64,000 bases of DNA from Holacanthus passer (lineage: Eukaryota > Chordata > Actinopteri > Pomacanthidae), in assembly GCA_025331565.1 (NCBI GenBank), contig JAFREQ010000011.1:15768001-15832000 (forward strand). The letters are read 5' to 3'. The notes under the pieces were generated by a model. It saw only the letters and a program-made list of their open reading frames with translations, searched no databases and was not told where the DNA came from. Below, piece by piece: positions 25,036 to 38,949 of the stretch (position 1 is its first letter; each line of letters begins with the position of its first letter). Both the position numbers and the translations under genes were made by a program.

Positions 25036-27065
25036 CGGTGGGGAGATCCATTACATCAAACTAAGCGCTACCATTTTCTCCTTGAGCTAAAATTCCTGTC
25101 ACCAAACCGATCAAGCATCCATAGAAGGATCCTTGAAAAGAGACAGTGTCCCTAAAAGATGGTGTTCATGAGAATCATTTGCGTTTTAAAAAAGTGACTT
25201 TCATTTTGACCAAAACTGTGCGGATTTAGTGTGTATGCATCCGTGCGTGTACAAATCCAATCAGCGGTCAAAAGTGAAAAACAACAAAAAAATATGAGTT
25301 TCTTATTGAATTTATGAGTCATTTAGTGTTATCTGCTCCACCATCTGAGCCTCAAACACTGTAATGTTAGCTGGCCCGACTGCCCTAGATGTGGACAAAA
25401 CATTAATGAGACATCTGTTTACAGCTTCTGTGTGTGGGGAGGTGTGGGTTTGTGTGTGTGTGTGTGGCAAAGACAGAGAAAGAGATAGTGAGAGTGTGCG
25501 AGCGTGTATAGACACAACTGCTTAGTGATGAGGGCAAAGTGTAACGGGGTCAGTTACTTCATCCTGTAATTCCAGACTGGTCAACCATTCACTCAATCAA
25601 TCAATCTACCCATACGTCCCTCTATTCTTCCATCCGTCCATCCATCATCGCTCTGTCTTCCATTCAAATATTCATCTATGTTATTCAACTAACTGTCAAG
25701 TAAACATAAATTCAGTCAATCTATCTATTGATGAAATGTCATTGGTATTGAATTCTTGTTTATCTAACAGACGTTGTGATAAATGACAAAAAGCTGCAGC
25801 TGTCCAGTAGCTGTAACAACACGGCCCCTGCTTTTTTCTGTTTGTCTTTTACACATATAAGCTCTATTTACGTACAGCATGTTGGGACTGTTGTAAGCAT
25901 GACTGCAGAAATACGAAATCATTTTGACAGCTTTACTACTACTAAAGATTTAGAGCTTATAAATTACTGTACAATCCCATTTACAAATCAAAGAGTCTGA
26001 ATCACAGGTTACTTGTTTATTCTTTTATTTTATAATTATTTCCCCAGTGCACTATGTATTGTATTTTAAAAAAAACAAGCTTTAAAAATGTTATTTCAAA
26101 TATCCCTGACACTGTAATTTTGGTTCTGTGGCTTGTGCCAACCACGCCGATTAGGATCTGTTGTACTTTCTCTCGTGCCCAGACAGACATTTCCAACTGC
26201 ACAGTCGCTGCACACTCACACAAATCAGCAAACCCTCCCCCCCCTTGGGAGTGAAAAGGGAGAGCGTCCAGTGCCAAGAGGCTGAAAGGGAGAGTGACAG
26301 TGGTCTATCTGCTGTCTCCCATCTGGGTGTCAGTCTCTGGTTTCGCCCAGGGGCTCAGATAAGCTCCGGACACAATAGGGACAGCTATTAAAATTCAAAC
26401 TACCAGAGAGAGTCATGAAATAGTCATGACAGGTAAGGGAAATCTACACACTCTAATGTGCCCCTTATTGTCTGTCTGCTCGAACTGCAGGGAAAATACA
26501 CAGTTTGAGGTACAGCAAGAGAAATGCCAATGACTGCGTGGAGCAAATGTCAATAGAGTTAAATATATACTAATAATTATAATAAGAATTTGGCATTATT
26601 CAATATAATTTCGACATATTTGTACAACAATATGAAATATATTTAATGTATTAGAGCTTGTAAGAATAATCTTGTAATCATTCAGCACACTCTTGCAATA
26701 GGAGTTTATAACCCGTAACACTGCAGGGAAATTACAGTGGAGAGTTCAAAGACAATTGATCTGTGTTTGAGCTATGCAGTAGCATTTTGATTGAACTGTA
26801 ATGTGACTGAGCCCATGAAACCCCATCCGAAAAGTTCCATCTGCTGCACAAATGGATGCATCTGCTTTAATATTCCTGACATGAAGCAGATGTGCTTACA
26901 TGGTATTCAGCACAATTGATTTTTCCATATGCTGCTCATGTAAGGCTAGTCATTTGGTGTTGGCGGGGTCATACTTATGTGATTTAAAGGCATACTAAAA
27001 GACAAGTTATCATTTTAATATTTGCCGTAGACTGGAAGACAGACTACTGAATATTACAAGAGAAA

Positions 27066-27357
27066 ATGGCTGCAATTGTTTGATTAATTGATAAATTGTT
27101 TAGTTCAAAATAGTGAAAAATGCTCATCACATATTTACAGAGCCCATCGTGACGTTGACCAACAGTCCAAAATCTGAAGATATTCAATTTATGATGATAT
27201 AAAATAGAGAAAAGCAGCAATTGTTCTTACATTTGAGAAGCTGGTTCAGACAAGTATTTGGAAGCTTTCTTTGATAAATGAGATGAATGTTTTCCCTAAT
27301 CATCAAGACTGAGGTTGATTCATTTTCTGTCGATCAACTTCAACCGATTGTTTCCGT
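27066..27357 (+). repeat. 'GGGCTGCAACTAA' family repeat, diverged copy
   Basis: The blocks GTTTGATTAATTGATAAATT, AATAGTGAAAAATGCTCATC, CAACAGTCCAAAATCTGAAG and AGAGAAAAGCAGCAATTGTT, with a closing TTCTGTCGATCAACTTCAAC, appear in the order expected for this family. It is the same family as the copies at 20312, 60951 and 61892. Confidence 0.7.
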
Positions 27358-27417
27358 ACTACAGTAAAAATTCAACTGTTATGTTATGCATACAAAATGC
27401 ATATTTACTTAACAAAA

Positions 27418-27898
27418 CAATGTGGGGAAAAAGTAATTTATTTTGAAAATATCCAGGCTTTACTCAAATATCCAGGCTTTACTCAAATATTGTCCTTAAG
27501 CAAAATTTTGTGGCATTTGTAATTTTTTCTTCACTCCATTTATTTGAGTGGTTAGTTACTTTTACTTTGCATATTAGGATTTTACATTAGAAAGATGTGA
27601 TGAGCTTATAAATTACAATTGGTATAGATGAAACTACTTAATAGTATAAAAAGTAGCTCCACCTCAACCAAGTACAACAGATTGTGAACTACATAGTCAT
27701 GCATTTATATAACAATCCAATTATATATATATCTCAATAAATCAGCCATTTCCCTGTAACGCTTGCGTAGTTTACTTAAGTAAGATTTTGAATGCACAGC
27801 TTTTATGTATAGTGAAGTATTCTTACATTATTGTGTTGGTACTTTTACTTAAGTAAAGAATGCGAATTCTTCAAAGGTTTTGTACAAAATTCCCCAGT
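27418..27898 (+). mobile_element. diverged hAT-type miniature element
   Basis: The left end GTGGGGAAAAAGTAATTTA and the right part GGTACTTTTACTTAAGTAAA with CCCCAGTG match the same family as the intact copy at 42534-43055, but the body is strongly decayed. It carries a 19-bp perfect tandem duplication at 27447-27484. No clear target duplication is visible. Confidence 0.6.
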
Positions 27899-30800
27899 GA
27901 AGATTCCTTTAAATCTGAAGCTGCTGGACTGAATGTATTTATGGATAAAATTACACAAGCTCAGTAACACTGTCACAAGAGAAGCGGTAGACTAGTGAAC
28001 TGTCAGGGCTCAGACAATGTGTGCACAATAGGCAGTGCCTGATTTTGGTGCTTTGATCCTGTGCCCTTGGATAAGTACGTCTATCTCTGCGTCAGTATCC
28101 CTGTTCTCCTGGGAAAGACTAAACAGGCTTAGTTTCTGCTTCCGTTATGCTAATGGGCAAGGCATTTAAAGGTTCAGACAAGGTAAAATTCTAAGTTAAA
28201 GCAAGACAGTATCCCCAATCCTGTTCCTCTTTTCTGTTGCTGTTGCTGCTGGGATGTTATGGATTATTTCCCTCTACAGTATGCGTGAACTCAAAGTTGA
28301 GAGAGAGCTGCTTTGTGCCCCTGAGCAAGGCAGGGCTGGATCTGGTCCAAGACTGTTTGGAATATGTGTCCTTGAGAAGGAAATGCTGTCTGTCTGTGTT
28401 GGCAGCAGTGGTACCACCCTTGTTCTGCCCCACAGCGGGAGAAGAGAGAGGAGAGAGGTCAACTCAGGAAAAGAGCTGACATGGAGAGAAACAAGCCGGT
28501 TATAGCCTGGGACTCTGCATATTCAGCTAAAAGCATCACCACGCCTGTCAACTCGCTATCCATACTCTTGGCTTCCAGCAGCCAGTTCAGATTCAGGACA
28601 TTTCAGAGGACAAGAACTGGATTTCGATGTATGACAGCAACCTGGGACAGAAAAGCATTTGGAGATGTCAGTTTCTGGCACTGGATTTTTGAGGGATTCA
28701 CTTATCTAAAGGACAGACTTTCCAGGCAGGCAGGAACTAAAGTAATGAGGTGGTGTGGTGGCCTGATGGGAGAAAAAAACTTGTTGGAAGGGTGACAGGG
28801 GTTGGTTCACAGGTCCAACAGCCACCTGTCCTGTCCCTCAAGAACCCTTGAGCTAGACACTACTCCCCAACCTGTAGACTCACTGCATATAGCAAGACTA
28901 CCAACTGAAATGTATAGTTTAAAATTTAAAGTATGAAAAATAAGGCCTGGATAATATAAGCTTTAGCATTACATCACCAATTACTTAAAGCCAGGGTAGT
29001 CTGGCAGCAAAAAACAAGAAAAAGGGGGAAACAATGACTCCACGGTCAGCAAGATTAGATCATAATGAAATAAGATGAGTTTAGAGTGATGACTTGATTA
29101 TTTTTAAATGAACTGTAAACTTAAAAATCTAGCCTGAACATTCGTATAATTCACAGTTCAAATCATATCATTTTTGTTGGACGTAGATGCATCTTTGACA
29201 TTAGTTTCATTAGGAAAGTTAACTCAGTACACATGTTTTTTCGGCAGTGGGTTGATTTACAGCCAGTTTCATATCTGGAATCTACTAACACAACCATTTT
29301 TTATTGTGATTTTTTTCCCACATATTCAGATACGTCTACTGAATACTAACGTGTACAATATAGTATACACTCTAAGAGGTAGACATACTGTACACTGTTT
29401 TGAGTCAGCAGCAGGCTCCATGGGAGCAGGCCAATAGAGTCTGGTTTTTGGCATCTGTCCTCTTAATTCAGTCAGGCATCTCTTGGGACAGCTGACTTCA
29501 CTGCCGGCCATGTCCAGCATCTGCGTGTGTGTCTACATATCTGTCTGTCTGACAGTCTCTCTGACAAGATGTGATTTAATAGAGGAAAGTTTTCACTGCC
29601 TCAATAAAACGACTATACAGCATCATACAATAGAAAACAGCACATAAATAAGCACTTTAAATTATTGTTGCCTGTTTTGTTTTGACCAGTGTCTTCTAAA
29701 ACAAGATAGAAAATAAATAAATGCACTTTTCACAGAAAATTGTTTGAACATATAAAAATCCCTCTCTAGATTCTCCTTCTGCTATAACTGGTGTATTTGT
29801 CATGAGGGAAATCAATATGGTATACTACACTACACTATTGATGAAAAGAGGTAAAGGTAACATAATTTATAAACTGAAGGAGAGACTAATTTCTCAAACA
29901 GAAATGAGGCTTGTTCTGGACTAGGGATGGATTTATATCTAATGGATATACATTGTGTTTTAGTCCGAGACCTTCTTCAATCCCTGTCTGGGAAACTAGC
30001 CCACAGTGTACTTCTCAAGAGACAGTAATCAAACCCCGATATAAAAGCCGAAGCATCTGAGAAGTGATTGCATTTCACAACATGTCTCAGTGGAAGCCTT
30101 CACAAGCTATTATTGTTTTTCCCTACACCTGCTCATCTTTTTGTATTATGCTGCATTAAAAAAATGGCACACTTTGTAGTAAGGGTTTATCAGCTGTCAT
30201 TAACAACTTTAGAAATTGATAATACTTTTTAAAATTAATGATTAACAAATGAACATGATGCAACATAAAAAAAAACCTTTTGCGTTGTCACGACAGAGGA
30301 GCCTTCATGGCGCCCTGTTCTACATCAAGACATCAAATCTGCCGTTATAAGTGTTAGCAAGTCATGATGAAGGGTGGAGGCCTATTTACAGTAAGCTATC
30401 AAGCTTGCTGATTCAAATGTTAGTACAGTAAATCATTCTCCAAAGGTTATTTGTCCTGATGTTTTCAGCTCTCTTCAAGACGAAGGCATGAAGAGTCTGT
30501 GGGATATGAAATGAAATGTACATTCCTTTTAGCCAGTATACTGTTTTGTTATCTCCATCTGTATGGTCGACTATAATGAAACACATCATATAGATAAAAT
30601 GTTAAACAGGTTTATTGGGTCGGATCTACTTCAAGTCAAGCTTCCTTTTCTTACAAACTCATCACTGCAAATCAAAAAATTGAGGTGATGCACGACACGA
30701 GATGGTTTGTCATCTTTGCTACAATTTGAACCTACAGAATGTTATGGATCGTAGATTTAAAGATCAAGGTGAAAAGACAAAGCAAGGTCCTTTGGCAGAG

Positions 30801-31309
30801 GATATACATCAGCCTGAAATCCTTATTTTACATTTCTGTGTAAATCCTGGCAATGCAAATTCTTGCAAAGATCTTTTCATTTGATTAGTGTTTATTATTG
30901 ATCTAGAAGCATCAATAAAACATTTACTGACCATTAATATAATCAGGCTTTTTTACAGACATACCACAGACATGTATTAACTGAACCGCTCCTTAAGACC
31001 TCAGCACATTCCTTTCCCCTGTAAATCTTCTTAATATTCCATATAGAGTGCTATTGCCGAGTGACTGACCACTGTGCCACAACACTGCTTAAGCCTGCCT
31101 CAAGGTCACCGCTACTACACTGCAAAGGAACACCTGTGTGAGTAGTGGTGTGTATTTGTGTGTGTGCCCATGATGTGGTTTTGCTCCTTTACACAGCAAA
31201 ATGGCTGTGTATCATTTATAATCTGTCCTCTGAGAGCCACCTCTCTCGCTCTTCTTCACTGCCTCCTATTTCACTCTCTCTCTTTTCTACCTCTTCTATC
31301 CTTCTGTTA

Positions 31310-31905
31310 GAGTCACTTTGGGAGGGGAGGAGAGGGGAGGGTAGGGAGGAGTGAAGGAGCAGAGGAGGAGGAGAGGAGGTGCAGAGCAGGAGAAATTGTC
31401 CTTATTAAAGAGACTGCTGCTCCATGTGAGAGATCCCTTGTGGGACAGAGATTAAATAGACTGCGTCAGAAGGGAACGCGCTCCTGGTTTCTGCGACTGG
31501 AGGACGTGATAAGTATGATCATCAGGGAGGGAGGGAGGGAGGGAGGAAAAGAAAGGGAGCAAGGAGGAGAGGTGGGATGAGGGACAAACAGATGAGAAGA
31601 ACGGCAGAGAGGAGAAGGAGGAACAACAGGCTTAAGATTAGAAGAGGAGAATGTGCAGAAATGTCTGAGCAGCCAGACTGAAATGTGGACTTTATTTCAA
31701 GGGAGGGATAAAAAAAAGATTAGAGGGAAAACAGGCAGAGGCTGGGTGTGAATGAAGGAAAATGAAAAAGAAAGCAGATGAAATGGGGGAGCAGGAGAGG
31801 TGTTTCAACTAAAACTCTGCAGTCACAGAAAGGGTAGAGAGAGAAGGAGAGGAGAAGACGAGGAGAAGGTGGGAAGAAGTGGATGACAGATGCGTGGGGC
31901 AAACA
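31310..31905. repeat. purine-rich block with (GGGA)5 and G-run clusters
   Basis: About 600 bp in which the + strand is mostly A and G. It contains GGG runs at 31320-31346 (five runs, short loops) and GGGA repeated five times at 31525-31546. No coding potential. Confidence 0.85.
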
Positions 31906-32894
31906 GGTTTCTGAGTTATGTATAGAATACCATAAAGGCCTTGTCATGGGAGCAGTATAGAACACAGCCGCTGAGATATGTAGGAGGAATAAGAAGAGTA
32001 ATAGTAGCACAGTCTTGATAATAGAGAGGGAAACTACAATAATATATAGATACTAGATGGACAACTGTATCTGCAAGAAGAGATAAGAGCAGAATATAGA
32101 AAATAAAGAACGATAAGTAGAAAAATGAAGTGTTAGTTTTTCTAACCTGGCAGGAAAAAACATTGTTTGACAATCCACTATTTTCCCCTTTCTGTTCCTG
32201 TCTATATTTTGTGCCAGCCACCCACATCACTATATCTGTGTCCCTGACATCGAGGCAATGGCACTAAAGAAATGGTGGATGCAAACATCTTAATCACTGT
32301 TTACAGATCAATAGAGTTATACACCGCATGTGAGACACTATGATGTGTGTGTGTGGACATTTAGGGCCTGTTGTTGGTGTGTGCGTGCGGTATCAAATCA
32401 CATTTGGATAAACAAGTCAAGTGTTCACCTCGGTGAGTGGACTGTTAGTACAAGAACCATCAACAACATCCTCCCATGAGACGTTCAGGCAGCGTGTATG
32501 ATGTATCATCTGGCCACCATCCACCACTGTCATTACTGCCACAAAAAGCAGTGCAGGACCATTCCCCTCAGGGATCCGCTATAAACACAACTGTCCTCAA
32601 TCAACTGATTGTCACCTGCATTTCTGCAAGCCCATTTTTTTTCCACCTGTCAAAGCCTAGTGTGGTTTATGTTCCTAGAGGGGAATCAGGTTAATGCCAA
32701 AATAACTGATGTGTTTTATTTGTTGTTTTTTTTAAGTATTGTCTGCATTTAAACGAAGAAAAATTAATTAATATCAATCAAAAATCTACATTATGGTAAT
32801 ATATTTTTTTAACAATTTAGGGACAAACAGAAGTTTAGAAACGGTGTGCTACTTTTCCAGCATTGTTACATTGTTACTAACTTGATAAAAGAAG

Positions 32895-33180
32895 TGAGAG
32901 TAAGAAGAGAGAGATGATGAAGGTTAGAGATGTGGAGCAGGTCTATTTAGGCTACGCTGTACACTGGCCCACTGGGATACCAGCGACCGACCAGCACACC
33001 GAAATAGAAATGGGAACAGAGGAGGGAGAGGAGGAGAGGAAAGGTGTGGTGAGACAGAAGAATGGGAGAGAGAGAGAAAGGGCAGGTGAAAGGGTTGATG
33101 AGGAGGAGGTCTGGAGGGGACAGGAAGGAGAGATAGGGCAGGACAAAGGTGGGTCGGAAGTAAAATGATTGAAGTGAGAA
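32895..33180. repeat. purine-rich block
   Basis: The + strand is rich in GAGAGA, GGAGG and GAAAG words for about 285 bp. The opposite-strand open frames here are Ser/Pro/Leu low-complexity products of the bias, not genes. Confidence 0.75.
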
Positions 33181-33295
33181 GACATCCATAATAGAGTTGT
33201 GAAGTGGGAGGAAATATTATTTGCAATTTCCATTTTAACGTTTGCTCATAAAGGTGTAAAAAACGAATACAGCACATTTGCTTTCTTATCGAGAT

Positions 33296-33420
33296 TGAGG
33301 AGTAGATGCTACTTGCACGTCAGTATCTACAGTAGCTGGATCCAGCAGCCAGTTAGCTTGGCTTAGACTGGAAATGGGGGGAACAGCTAGCCTGGCTCTG
33401 TGCAAAGATATTTTTTAAAT
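33296..33420 (+). mobile_element. fragment of the long-TIR miniature transposon
   Basis: GCAGCCAGTTAGCTTGGCTT and GGGGGGAACAGCTAGCCTGG with CTCTGTGCAAAG match the interior of the element at 6420-6785. The ends are missing or unrecognisable. Confidence 0.65.
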
Positions 33421-34439
33421 GCAAGTAGACCTACTAAAAACAGGTGACTGATTCCTTTCTCATTGCCAGTAGACGAGTTTGCTGGTGCGTCATGTTTGAC
33501 GTCATGAACGTACCAGAAAAAATGGAACATCACATGGAGGCCAGTGACAATATTATAGCGCTTACTTTTTTATATCTTTTACTTCAGTCTCTCTTTCAAA
33601 CTCAACACTGACTAAACAATGTCGCTGTTGGCATTTTGTTACTGGGCTGTAAAAAAGCATAAATAATGTTCAACGTGAATCATAGCCCCTTGCTGGGAAA
33701 GGGGCGACAATTAGCGTGTCCACCTTGGTGTCATGTTTTAATCACTGCAGATCTGAGCGAGAGCCGATAAATATGCGCGACTACTGCAGAGTCATTCAAC
33801 CCAGGAACGAACGTCAATTGTCCCCTTTCCCACTGAAGACAAAAACCAGATGTTAGTGGGTGTTCGTGGGTTTTTTGTTTAGTGTGAAAGCAGTGAGGCT
33901 CACTTATTAACTTGTTCCAGCCATTGAAAAAGCGAAGTGTAGAAATGACAATTTGCCATTTTATAAGGGTTTTTGTGCCAGACTGTTTCTTACATGTCTT
34001 CTCCTTTCACTTTCAGCAATAAACTGAATAAGTGCATTTTTAAAAAAAAATCTTGACCTATTCTATTTGCAATAATGTAGCAATTTTATTATTTTTTTTA
34101 GAAGAAATTGTCTTTTTTTTCTACTTTCTAAACATCCATTAGCCTCAGCTGTTGTTATGGAGGAGAGCTCAGTCAGTTGTGAGTCATACATGAAGCAAAT
34201 TCAAAATGCTTTGCCGTTTCCATGTGGAACAAAACATCAAACTGTGAAAGTGAACTGATTTAAGCTGTTGAATGTAAAGTGTTATCTGGTTTCTATAATG
34301 CATTTACAAAAAATTCCATCCCATTTGCAAAATGCATCATGGGAGTCATAGTTAACGTCTGCCCATACATTTTTATGTACATGGACCAGATATTTTCTAA
34401 CACAGTTGCTCATCTTTTTTACTGATCATTTTCCTGTGT

Positions 34440-34520
34440 GATAAGATAAGATAAGACAAGACAAGATAAGATAAGCTAAGTTAAGATAAGCCTTATTGAA
34501 CATAAGGGAAATTCACCCAT
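34440..34520 (+). repeat. (GATAA)n-tailed fish repeat end
   Basis: Repeated GATAA and GACAA units lead into GCCTTATTGAACATAAGGGA and AATTCACCC. This is the form of the fish repeat tail 'GATAAGATAAGCCTTTATTG' followed by a GGGGAAATTCAC-type end, seen inverted at 48815-48858. Confidence 0.7.
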
Positions 34521-37500
34521 CGCAGCAGCTCAAGAGACAAAAAGCATAATGTTGAGGGAGATTTGTAGGTGGTATGTATACAATAGTATACATGCAATGG
34601 GAACTGGAGGCCAAGGGGAGGTGGAGGGAAGATGGAGGCCGTAAGAAGACTGAAATGAGACGTGGTGACATTGTAGAAGGCAAAAAATAAATATATATTT
34701 GACAGAAAAGGGGCGAGGGTGAGGATATGAAATTGAGGACATCTTAGTTGGTTGGAAATAAAATAGCTCAGTCCTAGACGGACTATAATATAAGTTATTA
34801 AAAAAGAAAAACTGCTGAATTTCACTCTTGGATTGAATTCATATTGCCTATTCAAAGGTTCTGCTGTTAATTAGTATTTAGTGCTATCTCTCTTCAGCAT
34901 GCATGAGATGGCACTTCATTCCATCACCTTGGTGTGTAAAGTCATGCTGACGTGCAACTGGAAGTTATATAAAAGGTGACTACAGCAGTGGTGAGGCCAA
35001 TCTTTTAGTGGTGCTGGTGGATTTTCTGCTTTGAATGATAATACTATTAGGCAAACATTAAACACCTAAAAAAAATCCCAGAACAGATTGGTATTTAGGG
35101 TAAGGTAGTGATGCATATTTTAAAACATTATGTGCTTCATTTGAAAACTATGTTATTTTATCCAAATTTATAATCATATCTAAATTGCATGGAAAGCTTA
35201 CCACTGTAGTCGTCAGGTGGACAGACTCTGTGTTTATAATGTGGTTTTCACATGTGTCTATATTTTCTCCTCCTTTCCCGCACAAGCTCATTAAGTTCCC
35301 CTCCTGCCCTCTCTTTCTGACAATATCAAAGACTATCGATGCCCTGAGTGTCTCTTCATCCTCCCAACCCTCAAGGACCAACTCTGCCCTGAGCAGTCTC
35401 TCAAATTTCCTTGTCCCCCTACCCAGGAAGACGTACCAATGTGCTGCATCTCTACAGTCTCTTGAGAAAGTAGTGACACTGTGAGCACCTACCAATCATC
35501 TTTCTTCCCATCTCAAGAGAAGGTCATACCCTGAGCAGCTTCCTGCCATCCCTTCTCTGAAACTTAGCTGTAGCCTGACATCCCATCTGGCCTCTGAATG
35601 ACTTATGCCATTCACCCGCTGGCTACCTGAGGGAAACGCTAGCCTCTTCACCCCACAGTCACCTACAAGGCAACACATAGGTAACTACATCCTGGGGGCA
35701 GGTATACTGCACAAGGAAGCAGGCTACTGAGAAAAGTGAAGGGTAAGAAACAGAGAATCCAGGCGTGATATCAAATTATATGTGCCACTGAATCAAGATT
35801 CCTTTCATCATCCTCATGGATCATCATCAGGTATCTCATGCAATTTTCATTTGAAAGATGGAATTTTACTTCCTGTTTATGTTTTAACCTCAATTCATGT
35901 GTTACATTCCTCCTCTATGGAATTAGAAAATTGTTCCTCCATTGGGGTCATGAAACCCTTCAAAAGAATTGATAAACACAAGAATGCCTGAAGAAATGTG
36001 TTAAAGGAAGCTTCTTTTAGTTCTGGAAATGCGCTATTCTGTTTTCTTTATAGCTATCACAATGTTTATTGTGCGTGGGAGCTGTTGTAGCACTCTCATG
36101 TATTCTCCAACTACTCTGCTTGGAAATTAAATAAGCGCCACATATTCTAACGTTAAGTCATATATAACATATATTTCTTATTAGATACACAAATAAACAG
36201 TCGATCAAAAATCTGGGCTCTATTTTCGCCTTTTTTCCCTAAATTTTTACTGTAGCCAGAATGTAGCAGGAGCCGACTGCCTGCTGCGTCTAAATGCATC
36301 CAGCCACGAGCGCAACCTCTTCACCGGTTGCATTTCTATACTCACAGAGCCATTATGCATTTATGCTGCATAATGGACTACGGCCATTCATGAACTGTTA
36401 GTATCATGTGAAAGGGCTGATATGGGCGACAGTATATGAGGCTAATAGGTCAACCGTGCTCAGGGCTTCTTACCATCAAACGTGGGCCCCTGGGACACAT
36501 CCACGATACACACACCACACATGATGACAGCAAGCAGTACAGAATACCTTCAAGGATAATTACCATGATCATATTTCTGAGGTAACATATGTTCTGTGGA
36601 GCAACCACACAGCACACAAGGGGGCCCACACAGCATAAACATTGAAACACCTGGGATCACTAATGCAAATAGCACCAGATACCATTACTCAGTTTCCACT
36701 TAATGAATGTTCCAGTGAGAGATAAAATAATTAATTATAACAATTTATAATTATAAACAGGGATGAGAGAAAAGGAGCATCCTGCTTGTTAGCAGAAGGA
36801 AATATCTCAACCAAAATGTAGGGACTTGTTAGATGGATTTACCCATTGAAAATGTCGGCATACTATGATACAGAAGCATCTGATTTATCCAGACTGCATA
36901 AAATACACAATGTATTCTAGTAAAGCCAATAAATGCTAAAATAATTAATGGCACACATACACACATTTAAGATTGTAGTGTTTTGAATAATCCAGCCGGC
37001 AGAGAGCTGCATTTACATACATTCTGAATAACACCTTAGAGCAACTTTTTTCATTTCTGTTCTTCTTCTTGTGATTATTATTTTACTCACTGGGCATATC
37101 AACAAGGAGGAACTTTAATTTTGCACTGTGATCCAGAATAATGTCAATGTGGAAGACTTAAATTAAAATAGCGCACATATAAATGCAGTGGCAAACATAA
37201 TTTTCAATGTCTCAAATGAGCTGTATCGTGTAATTATAACTCAAGTGTACAATAAAAGAAGGTAAATGTTCATGTACTATTTATTGCTTTTGATATTATG
37301 TAATGTTGCAAGATTCCGAAGTGTAAAATGTGCTTTTCCATCAGTGTCAAAGATAGTGTTGCACATACGGTGGCACTGGAGAAATGTGAAGTTCAAGAAG
37401 TCAGAAATTCCAGTAACAAAAAGCATGTTAATAATTACAACATTCCTGTTTATTTATCACACATTTTATTAATTTAATTTTAGTTTTATTGCAAGTCTGC

Positions 37501-38949
37501 AGGCTGTGATCCTGGGTTAGTGCTTAGCACACTGATAAAATGTAATGTAATGTTGGTGCATCTAATCAGGACGCTCATAAGAATGGAAAAATGAAATTAT
37601 AATTTTATGTCTATTATGATAATTTTATTGCTGGTTCAAATCCAGTTTCATTTCAGTATCGCTGTAACACTGCAGGCGTTGTTTCGCACTGATTTTGCAA
37701 ATATGGTGAAGAGCAATAGGCACTGCATCCCCTATCTGACTCAGTGCTCATCAGTGCTTTTATTCTATTCCATCCAATTTTGAGCTGCTCTTTATTCACT
37801 CTTTACTCAACTCTGAGACTTGTGAGATTCTCTGAGTTTAACTAGTTAACTCTGCCATTGTCTTGCTGCAGGTATTACCACCAGCTGACCTAGAAGTGGT
37901 GCTATTGGATGAGGAGACCAGGGAACACAATCTTCTGTGACTATCAGCCTATAAGGTTACAGGTTAGCGCTGATGTCACACAGGTGACACTAAATGAATA
38001 CTGATTAATGATCCCTACATCAGGGGAGGTGGATGATTTCAACACTGTTATAAATATTCAATACAGAGATGAAGCCATTACTGAGATCTGTTTTGTATGC
38101 TCACTGTAACGCAGCTGGGGATGAAGCACAGAAATAACTACTTGTAAGCAATGTGTAGATAAGTAAAGGTAGGACTGAAACAATAAAGGAGATAATCTGA
38201 ATAAATATTTGAATAACCTAAAGAGGATATTAGGTAGATAAGTGATCAAATGAATATGAAGGGTTGCTGCAGTGTCACATGCTGTGCTTTTACGCATTTT
38301 TCATGCTTGTTTTAATATCCCCTCCATAAAGGAAAACAGTGTTCTATTATAACTAAACTAACCATCACCTGGACCAAGTATTGCTCCTAGCTGTTGTTAT
38401 TATGACTATATTACTGTTGTGTTTTTGGCTTTCTCATTCCACTCATGCCCAGTCCATGTTTGCAGATGCCACAGCACATCCCACGTGGCCAAAACCTCTA
38501 CTGTGTTGCCCCAGAGATCTGCTCCTTAATAAGGCTAAGGCTGATTGGCTGACAGGATGGGAGAATGACAAGGGAGGGTGGGAGGGCTTGTATGGGGGAG
38601 GAGGGAGTGAGGGGGGGTGGGCTAAACTGTCCAGAAAGATTTCTATGCATACTAAACAGGTCTAACACTAGGCTGGCTGAGAAGAATTTTCATTAGTTCC
38701 TTCAAACAGGACTCCCTCCCTGTCTGCTGTTCTGATGCTGTGCTTACGCATTTCTCCAGGTGCTTGACAAGGATTGTGCAGGCAGTGCAACAGTAAATAC
38801 AATGAAAATCTACCATCAATCATACAATCGGCTCAACATACAGTAGTGGAGCACATTCCTCAACATGAGTACCTTCATATGATACACATCAGCACACACA
38901 TATTCACATACACACCCAAGCACATACACAGACATACACAAGGACTCAC

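Larger units (their letters stand above)
16794..38949 (-). other. 22-kb first coding intron
   Basis: This runs from the donor GTGAGT left of 38950 to the acceptor at 16794. I see no exon of another gene on either strand. It holds several diverged fish repeats, GA-rich blocks and G4-capable tracts (listed separately). The remaining unique-looking stretches (for example 20000-20240 and 26760-26985) carry nothing I can name. A perfect MEF2-type CTATAAATAG lies at 18564-18573, of unknown significance. Confidence 0.75.

Noticed and set aside
35148..35495. 115-codon minus-strand frame with charged, protein-like composition
   Set aside because: It resembles no family I know, and both strands are open over the same stretch. 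It lies in the large intron with no matching splice sites.
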